A DNA stretch of 64,000 nt. Origin: Streptomyces xanthii. GTDB lineage: Bacteria; Actinomycetota; Actinomycetes; Streptomycetales; Streptomycetaceae. Both the position numbers and the translations under genes were made by a program. Location: NCBI RefSeq assembly GCF_014621695.1, contig NZ_CP061281.1:2542001-2606000 (forward strand). The letters run 5' to 3'. Numbering within the stretch: the first letter of the stretch is position 1; every line of letters starts with the position of its first letter. The notes under the pieces are model-generated. The model had not been told where the DNA came from. It saw nothing but the letters and a program-made list of their open reading frames with translations, and did not search any database. This document shows, piece by piece, positions 16,082 through 24,255 of the stretch.

Positions 16082-16915
16082 ATGGCCCGCCGTCCCCGCG
16101 TCCTCTACGTCACCGATCTCGCCTACGAGGCCCGTGGCCGCCGCTACTGCGACGAGGACATCTTCCTGACCTCGCGGCTGCGCTCCGCGTTCGACCTCGC
16201 CCTGTGCCACCCGCGGGACGCCGCCGCGCTGATGGACGACTTCGACGGGGTCGTCGTGCGCAACAGCGGCCCGGTCATCGGCTACCCGGAGGCGTACGAG
16301 GCCTTCCGCGCGCGGGCCGTGGAGCGCGGCACGACGGTCTACAGCCCGCTGGACGGCCGCGGCGACATGGCCGGCAAGCAGTACCTGCTGGACCTCACCG
16401 ACGCCGGGTTCCCCGTGATCCCGACCGTCGACCGTGCCGCCGACCTGCACCGGCTGCCGGCCGCCGAGGAGTACGTGGCGAAGCCGAAGCTGGGTGCCGA
16501 CTCCATAGGCCTGCGCTTCGTCGGCCCGGACGAGCTGACCGGGCTCCCCTACGAGGACGGCCTGCTGGTCCAGCCGCGGATCCGGTTCCGCTACGAGGTG
16601 TCGTTCTACTTCGTGGACGACACCATGCAGTACGCCCTGTACGCGCCGGACCCGGAGCGGCGCTGGGAGCTGCGCCCCTACGAACCGACGGACGCGGACC
16701 GGGAGTTCGCCCGGCGCTTCGTCGAATGGAACACCGTCCGGCACGGCATCCAGCGGGTCGACGCCTGCCGCACTCCGGAGGGTGACCTGCTGCTCGTCGA
16801 GCTGGAGGACCTCAATCCGTATCTCTCCCTCGACCTGGTGGACGAGGCGACGCGGGACACGTTCGTCGCCGCGATGACGGAGTCGGTGCGCGCCGCGCTC
16901 GCGGAAAGTCGTTAG
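16082..16915 (+). CDS. ATP-grasp family protein
   Basis: 277 residues from ATG 16082. N-terminal VLYVTDLAYEARGRRYCDEDI and DFDGVVVRNSGPV form a substrate-domain-like segment; ATP-grasp core at ~120-250: EYVAKPKLGADSIGLRFV, LLVQPRIRFRYEVSFYFVDD, LLLVELEDLNPYLSLD (Glu/Asn metal ligands). Related to RimK/glutathione-synthetase-like ligases. The gap to the divergent ATP-grasp gene is 109 bp. Substrate unknown; the two may act on related substrates by position only. Confidence 0.8.
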   Translation: MARRPRVLYVTDLAYEARGRRYCDEDIFLTSRLRSAFDLALCHPRDAAALMDDFDGVVVRNSGPVIGYPEAYEAFRARAVERGTTVYSPLDGRGDMAGKQYLLDLTDAGFPVIPTVDRAADLHRLPAAEEYVAKPKLGADSIGLRFVGPDELTGLPYEDGLLVQPRIRFRYEVSFYFVDDTMQYALYAPDPERRWELRPYEPTDADREFARRFVEWNTVRHGIQRVDACRTPEGDLLLVELEDLNPYLSLDLVDEATRDTFVAAMTESVRAALAESR

Positions 16916-16955
16916 ACCGGGCGGGCTCTGTCAGGGCCCTCAGGCGCCGGGTGGC

Positions 16956-17279
16956 TCAGGGCCAGTCGCGGACCTCGGTGACGGCGGCGACGGGCAGCGG
17001 CCCGTAGATGTGCGGGAACAGCTCGCCGCCCGGCACGCCCTCCTCGTCGCGCACCGGCACGTCGAGCCGGTCCCTGTCGACGACGAGGACGACCAGCGTG
17101 CCGGGCTCGGGGTCCTTCCCGTACAACGCCTCGGCGATGCCGCGCAGTTGAGGGCCGTACGAGCAGTGGATGAAGCCGACGTCCTGGAGGGTCTTGCCCC
17201 GCGTCGACCCGGTGTACGTGCCGGTGGCGCGGGCCTGCTCCCAGAGGGTGCGCTCGGTGAGGTGCAGCAGCTCAGTCAT
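16956..17279 (-). CDS. DUF952 domain protein
   Basis: 107 residues covering a complete DUF952 domain: LLHLTERTLWEQARATGTY, DVGFIHCSYGPQLRGIAEALY, LVVLVVDRDRL, ELFPHIYGPLP. Small cytosolic protein with an ADP-ribosyltransferase-like-fold reputation but no assigned activity. Stands 17 bp downstream of the DHFR-like gene on the same strand, so probably co-transcribed. Confidence 0.85.
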   Translation of the reverse strand: MTELLHLTERTLWEQARATGTYTGSTRGKTLQDVGFIHCSYGPQLRGIAEALYGKDPEPGTLVVLVVDRDRLDVPVRDEEGVPGGELFPHIYGPLPVAAVTEVRDWP

Positions 17280-17296
17280 ACGTACAACCTAGAGCG

Positions 17297-17884
17297 CTAC
17301 GACTTCCTGGCGTACCGGCGGACGATCACGCCGTTCCCGAACGTGCGGTTCTCCTCCAGGGCGAACGCGGTGATCGCGCTGGAGCGGCCGGCGAACATCG
17401 GCATGCCGCCGCCGAACACCACCGGGTACGTCTTGACGATCAGTTCGTCGATTTCGTCGGCGAGCAGTCCGGCCAGTTGCGCGCCGCCGCACAGGTAGAT
17501 GTCCCGGTCGCCGTCCTCCGCCTTGAGCGCGCGGACGCGGCCGACGACGTCGTCGCGGATCAGCTCGACGTTCGGGTCGGGGGACTTCTCCAGGCTGCGC
17601 GTCGCGACGAGCTCGCGCAGGTGCCCGTAGGGGCTGGTGATGCCAGCGTCGAGGCCGACCTGGTAGCTGCCGCGGCCCTGGAGGACGGTGTCGAACTTCC
17701 GGTTCGGGACGCCGTCGAGGCCGACCGCCGCCCGGACATGGGTCGGCAGGGTCTCCGGGTACTCGGCGGCGAGGAAGGCCATGAACTCCTCGTCGACGTA
17801 CGTGGTGAACACGTCGCCGTTCCCGGACTCGTCGCCGATGAAGCCGTCGACGGACACGGCGACGAAGTAGGTGAGCTTGCGCAA
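17297..17884 (-). CDS. Dihydrofolate reductase-family protein (RibD C-terminal-like)
   Basis: 195 residues with a TTG start at 17884 (then RKLTYFVAVSVDGFIG); an upstream extension reaches into the TetR operator and is unlikely. DHFR/RibD fold: VSVDGFIGDESG, DIYLCGGAQLAGLLADEIDELIV (nucleotide-binding), YPVVFGGGMPMF. It lacks features of true folate DHFR, so the substrate is open. Divergent from a TetR regulator over a perfect 10-bp inverted repeat, typical of a substrate-induced reductase. Confidence 0.85.
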   Translation of the reverse strand: MRKLTYFVAVSVDGFIGDESGNGDVFTTYVDEEFMAFLAAEYPETLPTHVRAAVGLDGVPNRKFDTVLQGRGSYQVGLDAGITSPYGHLRELVATRSLEKSPDPNVELIRDDVVGRVRALKAEDGDRDIYLCGGAQLAGLLADEIDELIVKTYPVVFGGGMPMFAGRSSAITAFALEENRTFGNGVIVRRYARKS

Positions 17885-17934
17885 GCTGGTCTCTTTTCGT
17901 GGACGGCAAAGGATGGTGTGGTTGCCGTGGGGCG

Positions 17935-17970
17935 AACCACTACACTTAGAGTGCTTCACTTGTAGTGGTT
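17935..17970. promoter_or_regulatory. TetR operator between the DHFR-like gene and tetR
   Basis: AACCACTACA (17935-17944) and TGTAGTGGTT (17961-17970) are exact reverse complements separated by 16 bp, centred in the 152-bp divergent gap. Likely bound by the adjacent TetR protein and controlling both genes. Confidence 0.75.
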
Positions 17971-18036
17971 GCGCAAGCCCTTTACGGCAGCCGCTTGCGA
18001 CAAGCCCTTGTCGGACAGAAGGAGTTGGGTGCGGAC

Positions 18037-18627
18037 ATGGTGAGGAATCCGGAGCGCAGGGCCGCCCTCGTGGACGCGGCGGTCGAGGTGCTCGCCGCCG
18101 AGGGCGCGCGCGGGCTGACCTTCCGGGCGGTGGACACCGCCGCGGGCGTGCCCACCGGCACGTCCTCGAACTACTTCACCAGCCGCGACGACCTGCTGGG
18201 CCAGATCGACACCTGGCTGCACCGGCGGCTCGCGCCGGACCCCGCGGTCGTCGAGGAGCTGCTCACCCGGCCCCGGGACCGCGCCCTGGTCACCGCGTTC
18301 ATGCGCGATCTGCTGGGCCGCGCGCAGCGTGACCGCACCGGGTTCCTGGCCCTGATGGAGATGCGCCTGGAGGCGGGCCGGCGGCCCGAACTGCGCGCCT
18401 CCCTGATGAAGTCGCTCCGCGGCGACCTGGACGAGGGCGTCGCGTTCCACCTCGCGTCCGGGCTGCCCGGCGGCGCCGAGGAGGTCACGCTGCTCTACCT
18501 GGGCACGCTCGGGCTCATCCTGGAGACGCTGACGATGCCGGGCATGCTGGAGGGCGCCATCCCGGGCGTGAGCGTGCCCGAGGGGGTCGTCGAGCGGCTG
18601 GTGGAGCGGATCGTCCCTCAGGCGTGA
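18037..18627 (+). CDS. TetR family transcriptional regulator
   Basis: 196 residues from ATG 18037 (AAGGAG upstream but at a long 12-nt spacing). HTH at ~10-55: RRAALVDAAVEVLAAEGARG, then VDTAAGVPTGTSSNYFTSRDDLL. The ligand domain is helical with a conserved-type ending (TLGLILETLTMPGM). Divergent neighbour of the DHFR-like reductase, which it probably represses. Confidence 0.88.
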   Translation: MVRNPERRAALVDAAVEVLAAEGARGLTFRAVDTAAGVPTGTSSNYFTSRDDLLGQIDTWLHRRLAPDPAVVEELLTRPRDRALVTAFMRDLLGRAQRDRTGFLALMEMRLEAGRRPELRASLMKSLRGDLDEGVAFHLASGLPGGAEEVTLLYLGTLGLILETLTMPGMLEGAIPGVSVPEGVVERLVERIVPQA

Positions 18628-18642
18628 CGGCCCGGCCGGGCG

Positions 18643-19281
18643 TCAGTGCTGCTGCGGCTCCCGCCACATGGGCCACAGCGAGGGGCCGTCCGGGAGGTCG
18701 AGCGCGGTGCCGGTGAAGACGAACCCGAGCCGCTCGTACAGGGCGCGGCTGCGCGGGTTGCTCGCCTCCAGGTAGGCGGGCAGTCCCTCACGGTCGCAGC
18801 GCTCCAGAACCGGCGCCATCAGCGCGGTGCCGAGGCCCTCGCCCTGCCGGTCCGGGGCGACGCCGATCATCCACAGGTAGGCGTGCGCGCGTCCCGCCGG
18901 GTGGATCTCGGAGGTCCAGCGGGCGATCTGCTCCACCCGCTCATTGTCCGGGTCGACGGCCAGACGCACCTGGACGGCCTCGTCCTCGCCGCCCTCGCCC
19001 GCGTCGCCGCCCTCGCCCGCGTCGCCGTCCTCGCTCCGGTGCGGCTCGGCCGGCACGTCGACCCACAGGGCCGCCGCCGAACCGTCCTCGGCCAGGTCGA
19101 TAAAGCCCTCTTCGTACGTCACGTCGGTGAACACGCCCATCAGGCGCGCGTGCCGGGCCCGCCGGTACTCCTCGCCGGGCAGGACCCAGCCGCTGACCGG
19201 GTCGTCCATGAACGCCGCGTCCAGCAGTCCGACCACGAGGTCCCGGTCGCTCTCCTGAGCCCGCCGAATCCGCACACCCAC
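18643..19281 (-). CDS. GNAT family N-acetyltransferase
   Basis: 212 residues, GTG start 19281 (a second GTG two codons on is equally possible). Acetyl-CoA motif A: LWMIGVAPDRQGEGLGTALMAPVLERC; motif B YLEASNPRSRALYERLGF. An acidic insert holding a GDAGEGG duplication lies at ~87-100 in place of a normal loop. Substrate unknown. Convergent with tetR (15-bp gap). Confidence 0.87.
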   Translation of the reverse strand: MGVRIRRAQESDRDLVVGLLDAAFMDDPVSGWVLPGEEYRRARHARLMGVFTDVTYEEGFIDLAEDGSAAALWVDVPAEPHRSEDGDAGEGGDAGEGGEDEAVQVRLAVDPDNERVEQIARWTSEIHPAGRAHAYLWMIGVAPDRQGEGLGTALMAPVLERCDREGLPAYLEASNPRSRALYERLGFVFTGTALDLPDGPSLWPMWREPQQH

Positions 19282-19440
19282 GCCCGTCCGCCCCCTGTGG
19301 CTCGCACCAACCCGCTGTCCGTGCGCGGGCGTTCGCAGCCTAGGCGATCACCGGTGCGACGGCGCACGGGCCCCGCTCCCCCGCCCGGAACGCGGTGGAA
19401 TGCGGGGCCCGTGCGCCGCTCGGCCCCATCGGCGGAGGCG

Positions 19441-20499
19441 TCAGTGCCCCCGCCGCGTCACGAACTCCGCGAGCGAGAGCAGCCCGTCCGCGGACTGCGG
19501 CACCGGCACGGCCCGCGCCAGCTCGTCGACCGCGCGGGCCATCTGGTCGGCGGCCTGGGCCTGCGCCCAGTCCCGGCCGCCCGCCCGCTCGACGGCCAGC
19601 GCGATCGCCTCCAGTTCGGCGGGGCCCTCCTTCCCCGGGCCCGGTGGCCCGTACAGCGCGGCCAGCTCGTCCGCCGCGGGCCCGCCGGAGGCGAGTGCCG
19701 CGACGACCGGCAGCGACTTCTTGCGGACGGCGAGATCGGCCCCGGCCGGCTTGCCGGTGCGGGCCGGGTCGCCCCAGATCCCGATGACGTCGTCGATCAG
19801 CTGGAACGCGAGCCCCGCGGCCCGGCCGAACGCGTCGAGCGCCGCGACCTGCGCCGCGTCCGCCCCCGCGTAGAGCCCGCCGAGGGCGCAGGCGCAGCCG
19901 AGCAGCGCCCCGGTCTTGGCCTCGGCCATCGCCAGGGTCTCCGGCAGCGTCACCTCCCTCGGGTCGCGCCCCTCCAGGGCGACGTCGGCGACCTGGCCGG
20001 CGCACAGCTCGACGACACAGGCCGCGAGCCGGGCCACCGCGGCCGGGGCCGCCGGGTGCGGGTCCTCGGCGAGCAGCAGTTGCGCCTGGGCCTGCAGGGC
20101 GTCCCCGGTGAGGATCGCGTCGGCGTCCCCGAAGACGGTCCACGCGGTCGGCCGGTGCCGCCGGGTGGCGTCCCGGTCGATCACGTCGTCGTGCAGCAGC
20201 GTGAAGTTGTGGGTCAGCTCCACCGCGGCCGCGGCCCGTACGGCCTGCCCGGGCTCCCCGCCGAGGGCCCGCGCGGCGGCGAGGACGAGGGCGGGACGTA
20301 CGGCCTTGCCCGCGTTCCCCGTAGCGGGCGTGCCGTCGGCGTGCTCCCAGCCGAAGTGGTGGCGGGCGACCCTGCGTATGGACGCGGGCAGTGCGTCGAC
20401 GGCTCTGCGCAGTTCAGGATCGACGCTCGTCCTGGCCTGCGCCAGGGCCGTCGGTTCGGCGGACTCTGTGGTCACGGGTGGCTCCGTCGTCTGCGTCAT
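19441..20499 (-). CDS. Polyprenyl diphosphate synthase, putative encapsulin cargo
   Basis: 352 residues. trans-Isoprenyl synthase with first Asp-rich motif LLHDDVIDRD, second motif FQLIDDVIGIWGD, and GKAVRPALVLAAARAL for the diphosphate-binding basic region. The first ~22 residues (MTQTTEPPVTTESAEPTALA) are Thr/Pro/Glu/Ala-rich and probably disordered, like family 2 encapsulin cargo-loading tails (inference). It follows the family 2B encapsulin gene after 40 bp on the same strand. Product chain length is not deducible; no terpene cyclase is adjacent. Confidence 0.88.
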   Translation of the reverse strand: MTQTTEPPVTTESAEPTALAQARTSVDPELRRAVDALPASIRRVARHHFGWEHADGTPATGNAGKAVRPALVLAAARALGGEPGQAVRAAAAVELTHNFTLLHDDVIDRDATRRHRPTAWTVFGDADAILTGDALQAQAQLLLAEDPHPAAPAAVARLAACVVELCAGQVADVALEGRDPREVTLPETLAMAEAKTGALLGCACALGGLYAGADAAQVAALDAFGRAAGLAFQLIDDVIGIWGDPARTGKPAGADLAVRKKSLPVVAALASGGPAADELAALYGPPGPGKEGPAELEAIALAVERAGGRDWAQAQAADQMARAVDELARAVPVPQSADGLLSLAEFVTRRGH

Positions 20500-20539
20500 G
20501 GGCTCACCCCCCGCCGGGCGCGCGGGCGCTCGCGCCGGG

Positions 20540-21946
20540 TCAACGCCACCGCCCGACCTCGACGTTCTCCAGCACGCCGAGCGCGTCGGGCACCAGGACC
20601 GCCGCCGAGTAGTAGGTGGTGACGAGGTAGGAGATGATCGCCTGCTCGCTGATGCCCATGAAGCGGACGGACAGGCTGGGCTCGATCTCGTCCGGGATGC
20701 CGGACTGGCGCAGGCCGATGACGCCCTGGTCGTCCTCACCGGTACGCATGCAGATGATGGAGGTGGTGCGGGCCTCGGTCACCGGGATCTTGTTGCAGGG
20801 ATAGATCGGGACACCGCGCCAGGTCGGGATGCGGTTGCCCGCCACGTCGATGCTCTCGGGGACCAGGCCCCGCTTGTTGAGTTCGCGGCCGAACGCGGCG
20901 ATGGCCTTGGGGTGCGCGAGGAACAGCTTGGAACCGCGGCGCCGGCTGAGCAGCTCGTCCATGTCGTCGGGGCTCGGCGCGCCGTCGTGCGGCTGGAGCC
21001 GCTGGTCGTACTCGCAGTTGTTGAGGAGGCCGAACTCGCGGTTGTTGATGAGCTCGTGCTCCTGGCGCTCCTTCAGCGCCTCGACGGTGAGCCGGAGCTG
21101 GTGCTCCGTCTGGTTCATCGGCTGGTTGTAGAGGTCCGCCACGCGCGAGTGGATGCGCAGCACGGTCTGGGCGACGCTCAGCTCGTACTCGCGGGGCGCC
21201 GCCTCGTAGTCGACGAAGGTGCCGGGCAGCACGGCCTCGCCCACGTGACCGGCGGAGAGGTCGATCTCCTTCTCGCCGTACCGGTTCGCCCGCTGCTCCG
21301 GGATCGCGCGCAGCCGCTCCAGGTGCTCGCGCAGCGCGTCGGAGCGCTCGGCGATCTGCTCCAGGTCGCGGCGGGGCAGTTTGAGCACGGTGCACGCGGT
21401 CGCGGCGCGGGCCGTGTACTCCCAGATGCCTTCGGTGTCGAGGAGCGCCTGGTCGCCGAAGTAGGCGCCGTCGGCGAGGACGCCGAGCACGGCGTCGTCC
21501 CCGTACGGGCCGGTGCCGATCTTCTCGACGCGGCCGTGCGCGAGGAGGAAGACCTCGTCCGTCTGGCTGCCGAACGAGGCGATGACCTGGCCGGCCTCGT
21601 ACTCCCGCTGTGTGCAGCGCTGGGCCAGCTCGTCCAGCACGTCCGGGTCCTCGAAGCCGCGCAGCGCGGGCAGCTCCCCCAGCTCGGCGGGGATGACCCG
21701 GACCCGGTCCCCCGTCTTCACGAAGGTGATCCGCCCGTCGCCGACCGTGTAGCTCAGCCGTCGGTTGACCCGGTACGTGCCGCCCTGGATGTCGACCCAC
21801 GGCAGCGTCCGGAGCAGCCAGCGGGAGCTGATCTCCTGCATCTGCGGCGCGGACTTGGTGGTGGTGGCCAGATTCCGCGCGGCGGATGTGCCGAGGCTCT
21901 TCTGCTCACCCGGCTGCTCCGTGCGGACCTCTTCGCCTACCGACAT
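20540..21946 (-). CDS. Family 2B encapsulin shell protein with cyclic-nucleotide-binding-like insert (EshA-like)
   Basis: 468 residues from ATG 21946, with GGGAGG 6 nt upstream. The N-terminal arm ([29 protein letters not shown], residues ~17-45) is the hallmark of family 2 shells. Residues ~95-215 form a cNMP-binding-like domain ([31 protein letters not shown]), the insertion defining 2B. The rest is the HK97-like shell ([59 protein letters not shown]). Known relatives form protein nanocompartments enclosing terpenoid enzymes; EshA of S. griseus is of this type. Operon partner here is a prenyl diphosphate synthase. Confidence 0.9.
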   Translation of the reverse strand: MSVGEEVRTEQPGEQKSLGTSAARNLATTTKSAPQMQEISSRWLLRTLPWVDIQGGTYRVNRRLSYTVGDGRITFVKTGDRVRVIPAELGELPALRGFEDPDVLDELAQRCTQREYEAGQVIASFGSQTDEVFLLAHGRVEKIGTGPYGDDAVLGVLADGAYFGDQALLDTEGIWEYTARAATACTVLKLPRRDLEQIAERSDALREHLERLRAIPEQRANRYGEKEIDLSAGHVGEAVLPGTFVDYEAAPREYELSVAQTVLRIHSRVADLYNQPMNQTEHQLRLTVEALKERQEHELINNREFGLLNNCEYDQRLQPHDGAPSPDDMDELLSRRRGSKLFLAHPKAIAAFGRELNKRGLVPESIDVAGNRIPTWRGVPIYPCNKIPVTEARTTSIICMRTGEDDQGVIGLRQSGIPDEIEPSLSVRFMGISEQAIISYLVTTYYSAAVLVPDALGVLENVEVGRWR

Positions 21947-22198
21947 GAATGCCCTCCCGATCATGAACTGACCTGCGAGCGCCACCCTTCCAGTACGCTC
22001 CGCAGTCGCGCCATTACACAAATGAGCGGGAATGCATCGCTCGGATGCGGGGCAGTGGACGCGCGCCCAGGCCGCGATCCATCCGGCTCATCCCGTCCGT
22101 CCCGCATCGCCGGTTTTAGGAACTCCAAGATCGGGGCGCGCGTTGAAGAGGGCGAGAGACACGGCAGACGCCGGCAGCGGACGACAGAAAAGGTGACC

Positions 22199-22435
22199 AT
22201 GATGGCGGGCTTTCTGGACCGGGCCAAGGAGCAGGCGCAGCGCGGGCTGACGCAGGGCAAGCAGAAGCTGGACGAGGTGCAGGCGCAGCGGGCCGGCTCC
22301 GATCTGCTCAAGCGCCTGGGCGCGGCGTACTACGCGGAGCGCCGGGGCAGCGGCAGCCCGGACGCGACGCAGCAGGCGCTCCAGGCCCTGGAGTCGCACA
22401 TCGCCGAGCACGGTGACAGCTTCCTGCGGAGCTGA
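22199..22435 (+). CDS. Small conserved streptomycete protein
   Basis: 78 residues starting ATGATG (22199 or 22202) with AAAGGTG just before. Amphipathic helical: FLDRAKEQAQRGLTQGKQKLDEVQAQ, then LLKRLGAAYYAERRGSGSPDATQQALQALESHIAEHG. No known function. Divergent from the encapsulin gene, so their promoters share 22000-22198. Confidence 0.75.
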   Translation: MMAGFLDRAKEQAQRGLTQGKQKLDEVQAQRAGSDLLKRLGAAYYAERRGSGSPDATQQALQALESHIAEHGDSFLRS

Positions 22436-22614
22436 CCGCCCGCGGGCCCACCACGGCCGGCCCCGACCGCGGGGAGCGCGCGGGGCCGTCCGGGGCTGTC
22501 CGGATCGCATCGCACGGGATACGAACGAGTAGTCCGTGCGGGGCCGTTCCGGTACAAGCAGCGGTACGAGACGTTCCGCACCCGGTGGTCGTCGCGCCCG
22601 CGAAGGAGGCGGCC

Positions 22615-23205
22615 ATGGCCCCACCCATGTCCGCGAGCAGTTTTCTCGCCGCTCTCGAGCACGAGGGCCTGACGGTGGTCGAGGTCGGCGACTGGCGCCA
22701 TCACAACCGCAATCACAAGGGCGCCTGGGGCCCGGTGCACGGCGTGATGATCCATCACACCGTCACCTCGGGCAGCGCCCGCACGGTGGAGCTGTGCCGA
22801 AACGGTCATCCTGATCTGCCCGGCCCGCTGTGCCACGGAGTCATCACGAAGGACGGCCGGGTCCATCTGGTCGGCTACGGGCGGGCGAACCACGCGGGCC
22901 TCGGCGACGACGACGTGCTGCGCGCGGTGATCGCGGAGAAGGCCCTCCCGCACGACAACGAGGCGAACACGGACGGGAACCGGCACTTCTACGGCTTCGA
23001 GTGCGAGAACCTCGGCGACGGGGACGACCCGTGGCCGGCGGCGCAGCTGGAGGCGATCGAGAAGGCGGCGGCCGCGATCTGCCGTCACCACGGCTGGACG
23101 GAGCGGTCCGTCATCGGCCACCTGGAGTGGCAGCCGGGCAAGGTCGACCCGAAGGGCTTCACCATGGCGGCGATGCGCGGGCGGATCCGGGACCGGCTCA
23201 AGTAG
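22615..23205 (+). CDS. N-acetylmuramoyl-L-alanine amidase (Amidase_2/PGRP type)
   Basis: 196 residues from ATG 22615, GGAGG 6 nt upstream. Zinc ligands: His in VMIHHTVTSG, His in GHLEWQPGKVDP and the following Asp/Lys region; the central FYGFECENLGDG strand matches the amidase fold. No signal peptide or membrane anchor is seen, unusual for a peptidoglycan hydrolase acting outside; it may have a non-classical route or a phage/lysis-type origin. Cleaves the MurNAc-L-Ala bond (family knowledge). Confidence 0.87.
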   Translation: MAPPMSASSFLAALEHEGLTVVEVGDWRHHNRNHKGAWGPVHGVMIHHTVTSGSARTVELCRNGHPDLPGPLCHGVITKDGRVHLVGYGRANHAGLGDDDVLRAVIAEKALPHDNEANTDGNRHFYGFECENLGDGDDPWPAAQLEAIEKAAAAICRHHGWTERSVIGHLEWQPGKVDPKGFTMAAMRGRIRDRLK

Positions 23206-23238
23206 CGGCGCGGGCCGCGGCGGCGGGCGCCCGGACCG

Positions 23239-24255
23239 GTGTCCGACAATGGCCGGGTGCCCCGCCCGAACCCCACCGGCCCCGCGCCGACGCCCCTGAC
23301 CGGCGCCGGTCCCCCGCCGCGGCTGCCCTCACCGCTCGCCGAGGTCGACGACGAGCGGTTCGCGCGCCGCGGCGTACGTCTGCTCCTGAAGCGGGACGAC
23401 CTGATCCATCCGGACCTCGTGGGCAACAAGTGGCGCAAGCTCGCGCCGAACCTGGCGGAGGCGCGCGGGCGCGCGATCGTGACCTTCGGGGGCGCGTACT
23501 CGAACCATCTGCGGGCCGCGGCCGCCGCGGGCCGGCTCCTGGGCGTGCCCACGATCGGTGTCGTCCGGGGCGACGAGCTCGCGGCCCGGCCGCTGAACCG
23601 GTCGTTGCGGCGGTGCGTGGCGGACGGGATGCGTCTGTTCTTCGTCGACCGGTCCACGTACCGGTCGAAGCGGGAACCCGAGGTGCTGGCGCGGGTGCTC
23701 GACGACGCGGGAGCCGCCGGCGCCTATGTGGTGCCGGAGGGCGGGAGCAACGCGCTCGCGGTGCGGGGGTGCGTGGAGCTCGGGCGCGAACTGCGCGGGC
23801 GGGCCGATGTCGTGGCCGTCGCCTGCGGGACCGGGGGGACGCTGGCGGGCCTCGCGGCGGGGCTCGACGAGGGGCAGCGGGCGCTCGGGGTGGCCGTGCT
23901 CAAGGGCGGGTTCCTGAGCGGTGAGGTCGAGGCGCTGCAGACCGGCGCGTTCGGCGGGCGGCGGGGAGTCTGGGAGGTGACGGACCGCTTCCACGGAGGC
24001 GGCTACGCGCGCGTGCCCGCCGAGCTCGACGCCTTCGCCCAGGAGTTCGAGCAGCGCCACGGGCTGCCCGTCGAGCGTCTCTATGTCGCCAAAATGCTGC
24101 ACGCCCTCACGGTGCTGACGGAGGAGGGCGCGTTCGCTCCGGGGACGACCGTGGCGGCGGTGATCACGGGCGCGCCCGACGCACCGGAGCCGTCGCGGTC
24201 ACCCTCCCGGTCGACCTCGCCCGCGCCCCCGCCTCAGTCGTCGACCTCGCGGTAG
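23239..24255 (+). CDS. PLP-dependent ACC deaminase / D-cysteine desulfhydrase family protein
   Basis: 338 residues, GTG 23239 (GTG at 23257 also possible). Fold type II PLP enzyme: LLKRDDLIHPDLVGNKWRKL with the PLP lysine, FGGAYSNHLRAAAAAG, VACGTGGTLAGLAAGL (phosphate cup), EGGSNALAVRG. Actual substrate (D-cysteine, ACC or another amine) cannot be told. The C-terminal tail from ~312 is Pro/Ser/Arg-rich, and its last 22 bp overlap the 3' end of the antiporter gene. Confidence 0.85.
   Translation: MSDNGRVPRPNPTGPAPTPLTGAGPPPRLPSPLAEVDDERFARRGVRLLLKRDDLIHPDLVGNKWRKLAPNLAEARGRAIVTFGGAYSNHLRAAAAAGRLLGVPTIGVVRGDELAARPLNRSLRRCVADGMRLFFVDRSTYRSKREPEVLARVLDDAGAAGAYVVPEGGSNALAVRGCVELGRELRGRADVVAVACGTGGTLAGLAAGLDEGQRALGVAVLKGGFLSGEVEALQTGAFGGRRGVWEVTDRFHGGGYARVPAELDAFAQEFEQRHGLPVERLYVAKMLHALTVLTEEGAFAPGTTVAAVITGAPDAPEPSRSPSRSTSPAPPPQSSTSR

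Noticed and set aside
19441..21946. Linking the encapsulin operon functionally to eizS at 48.7 kb
   Set aside because: Attractive because both are terpenoid, but they are 27 kb apart and EizS has no extended disordered N-terminus in the chosen frame; no sequence support.
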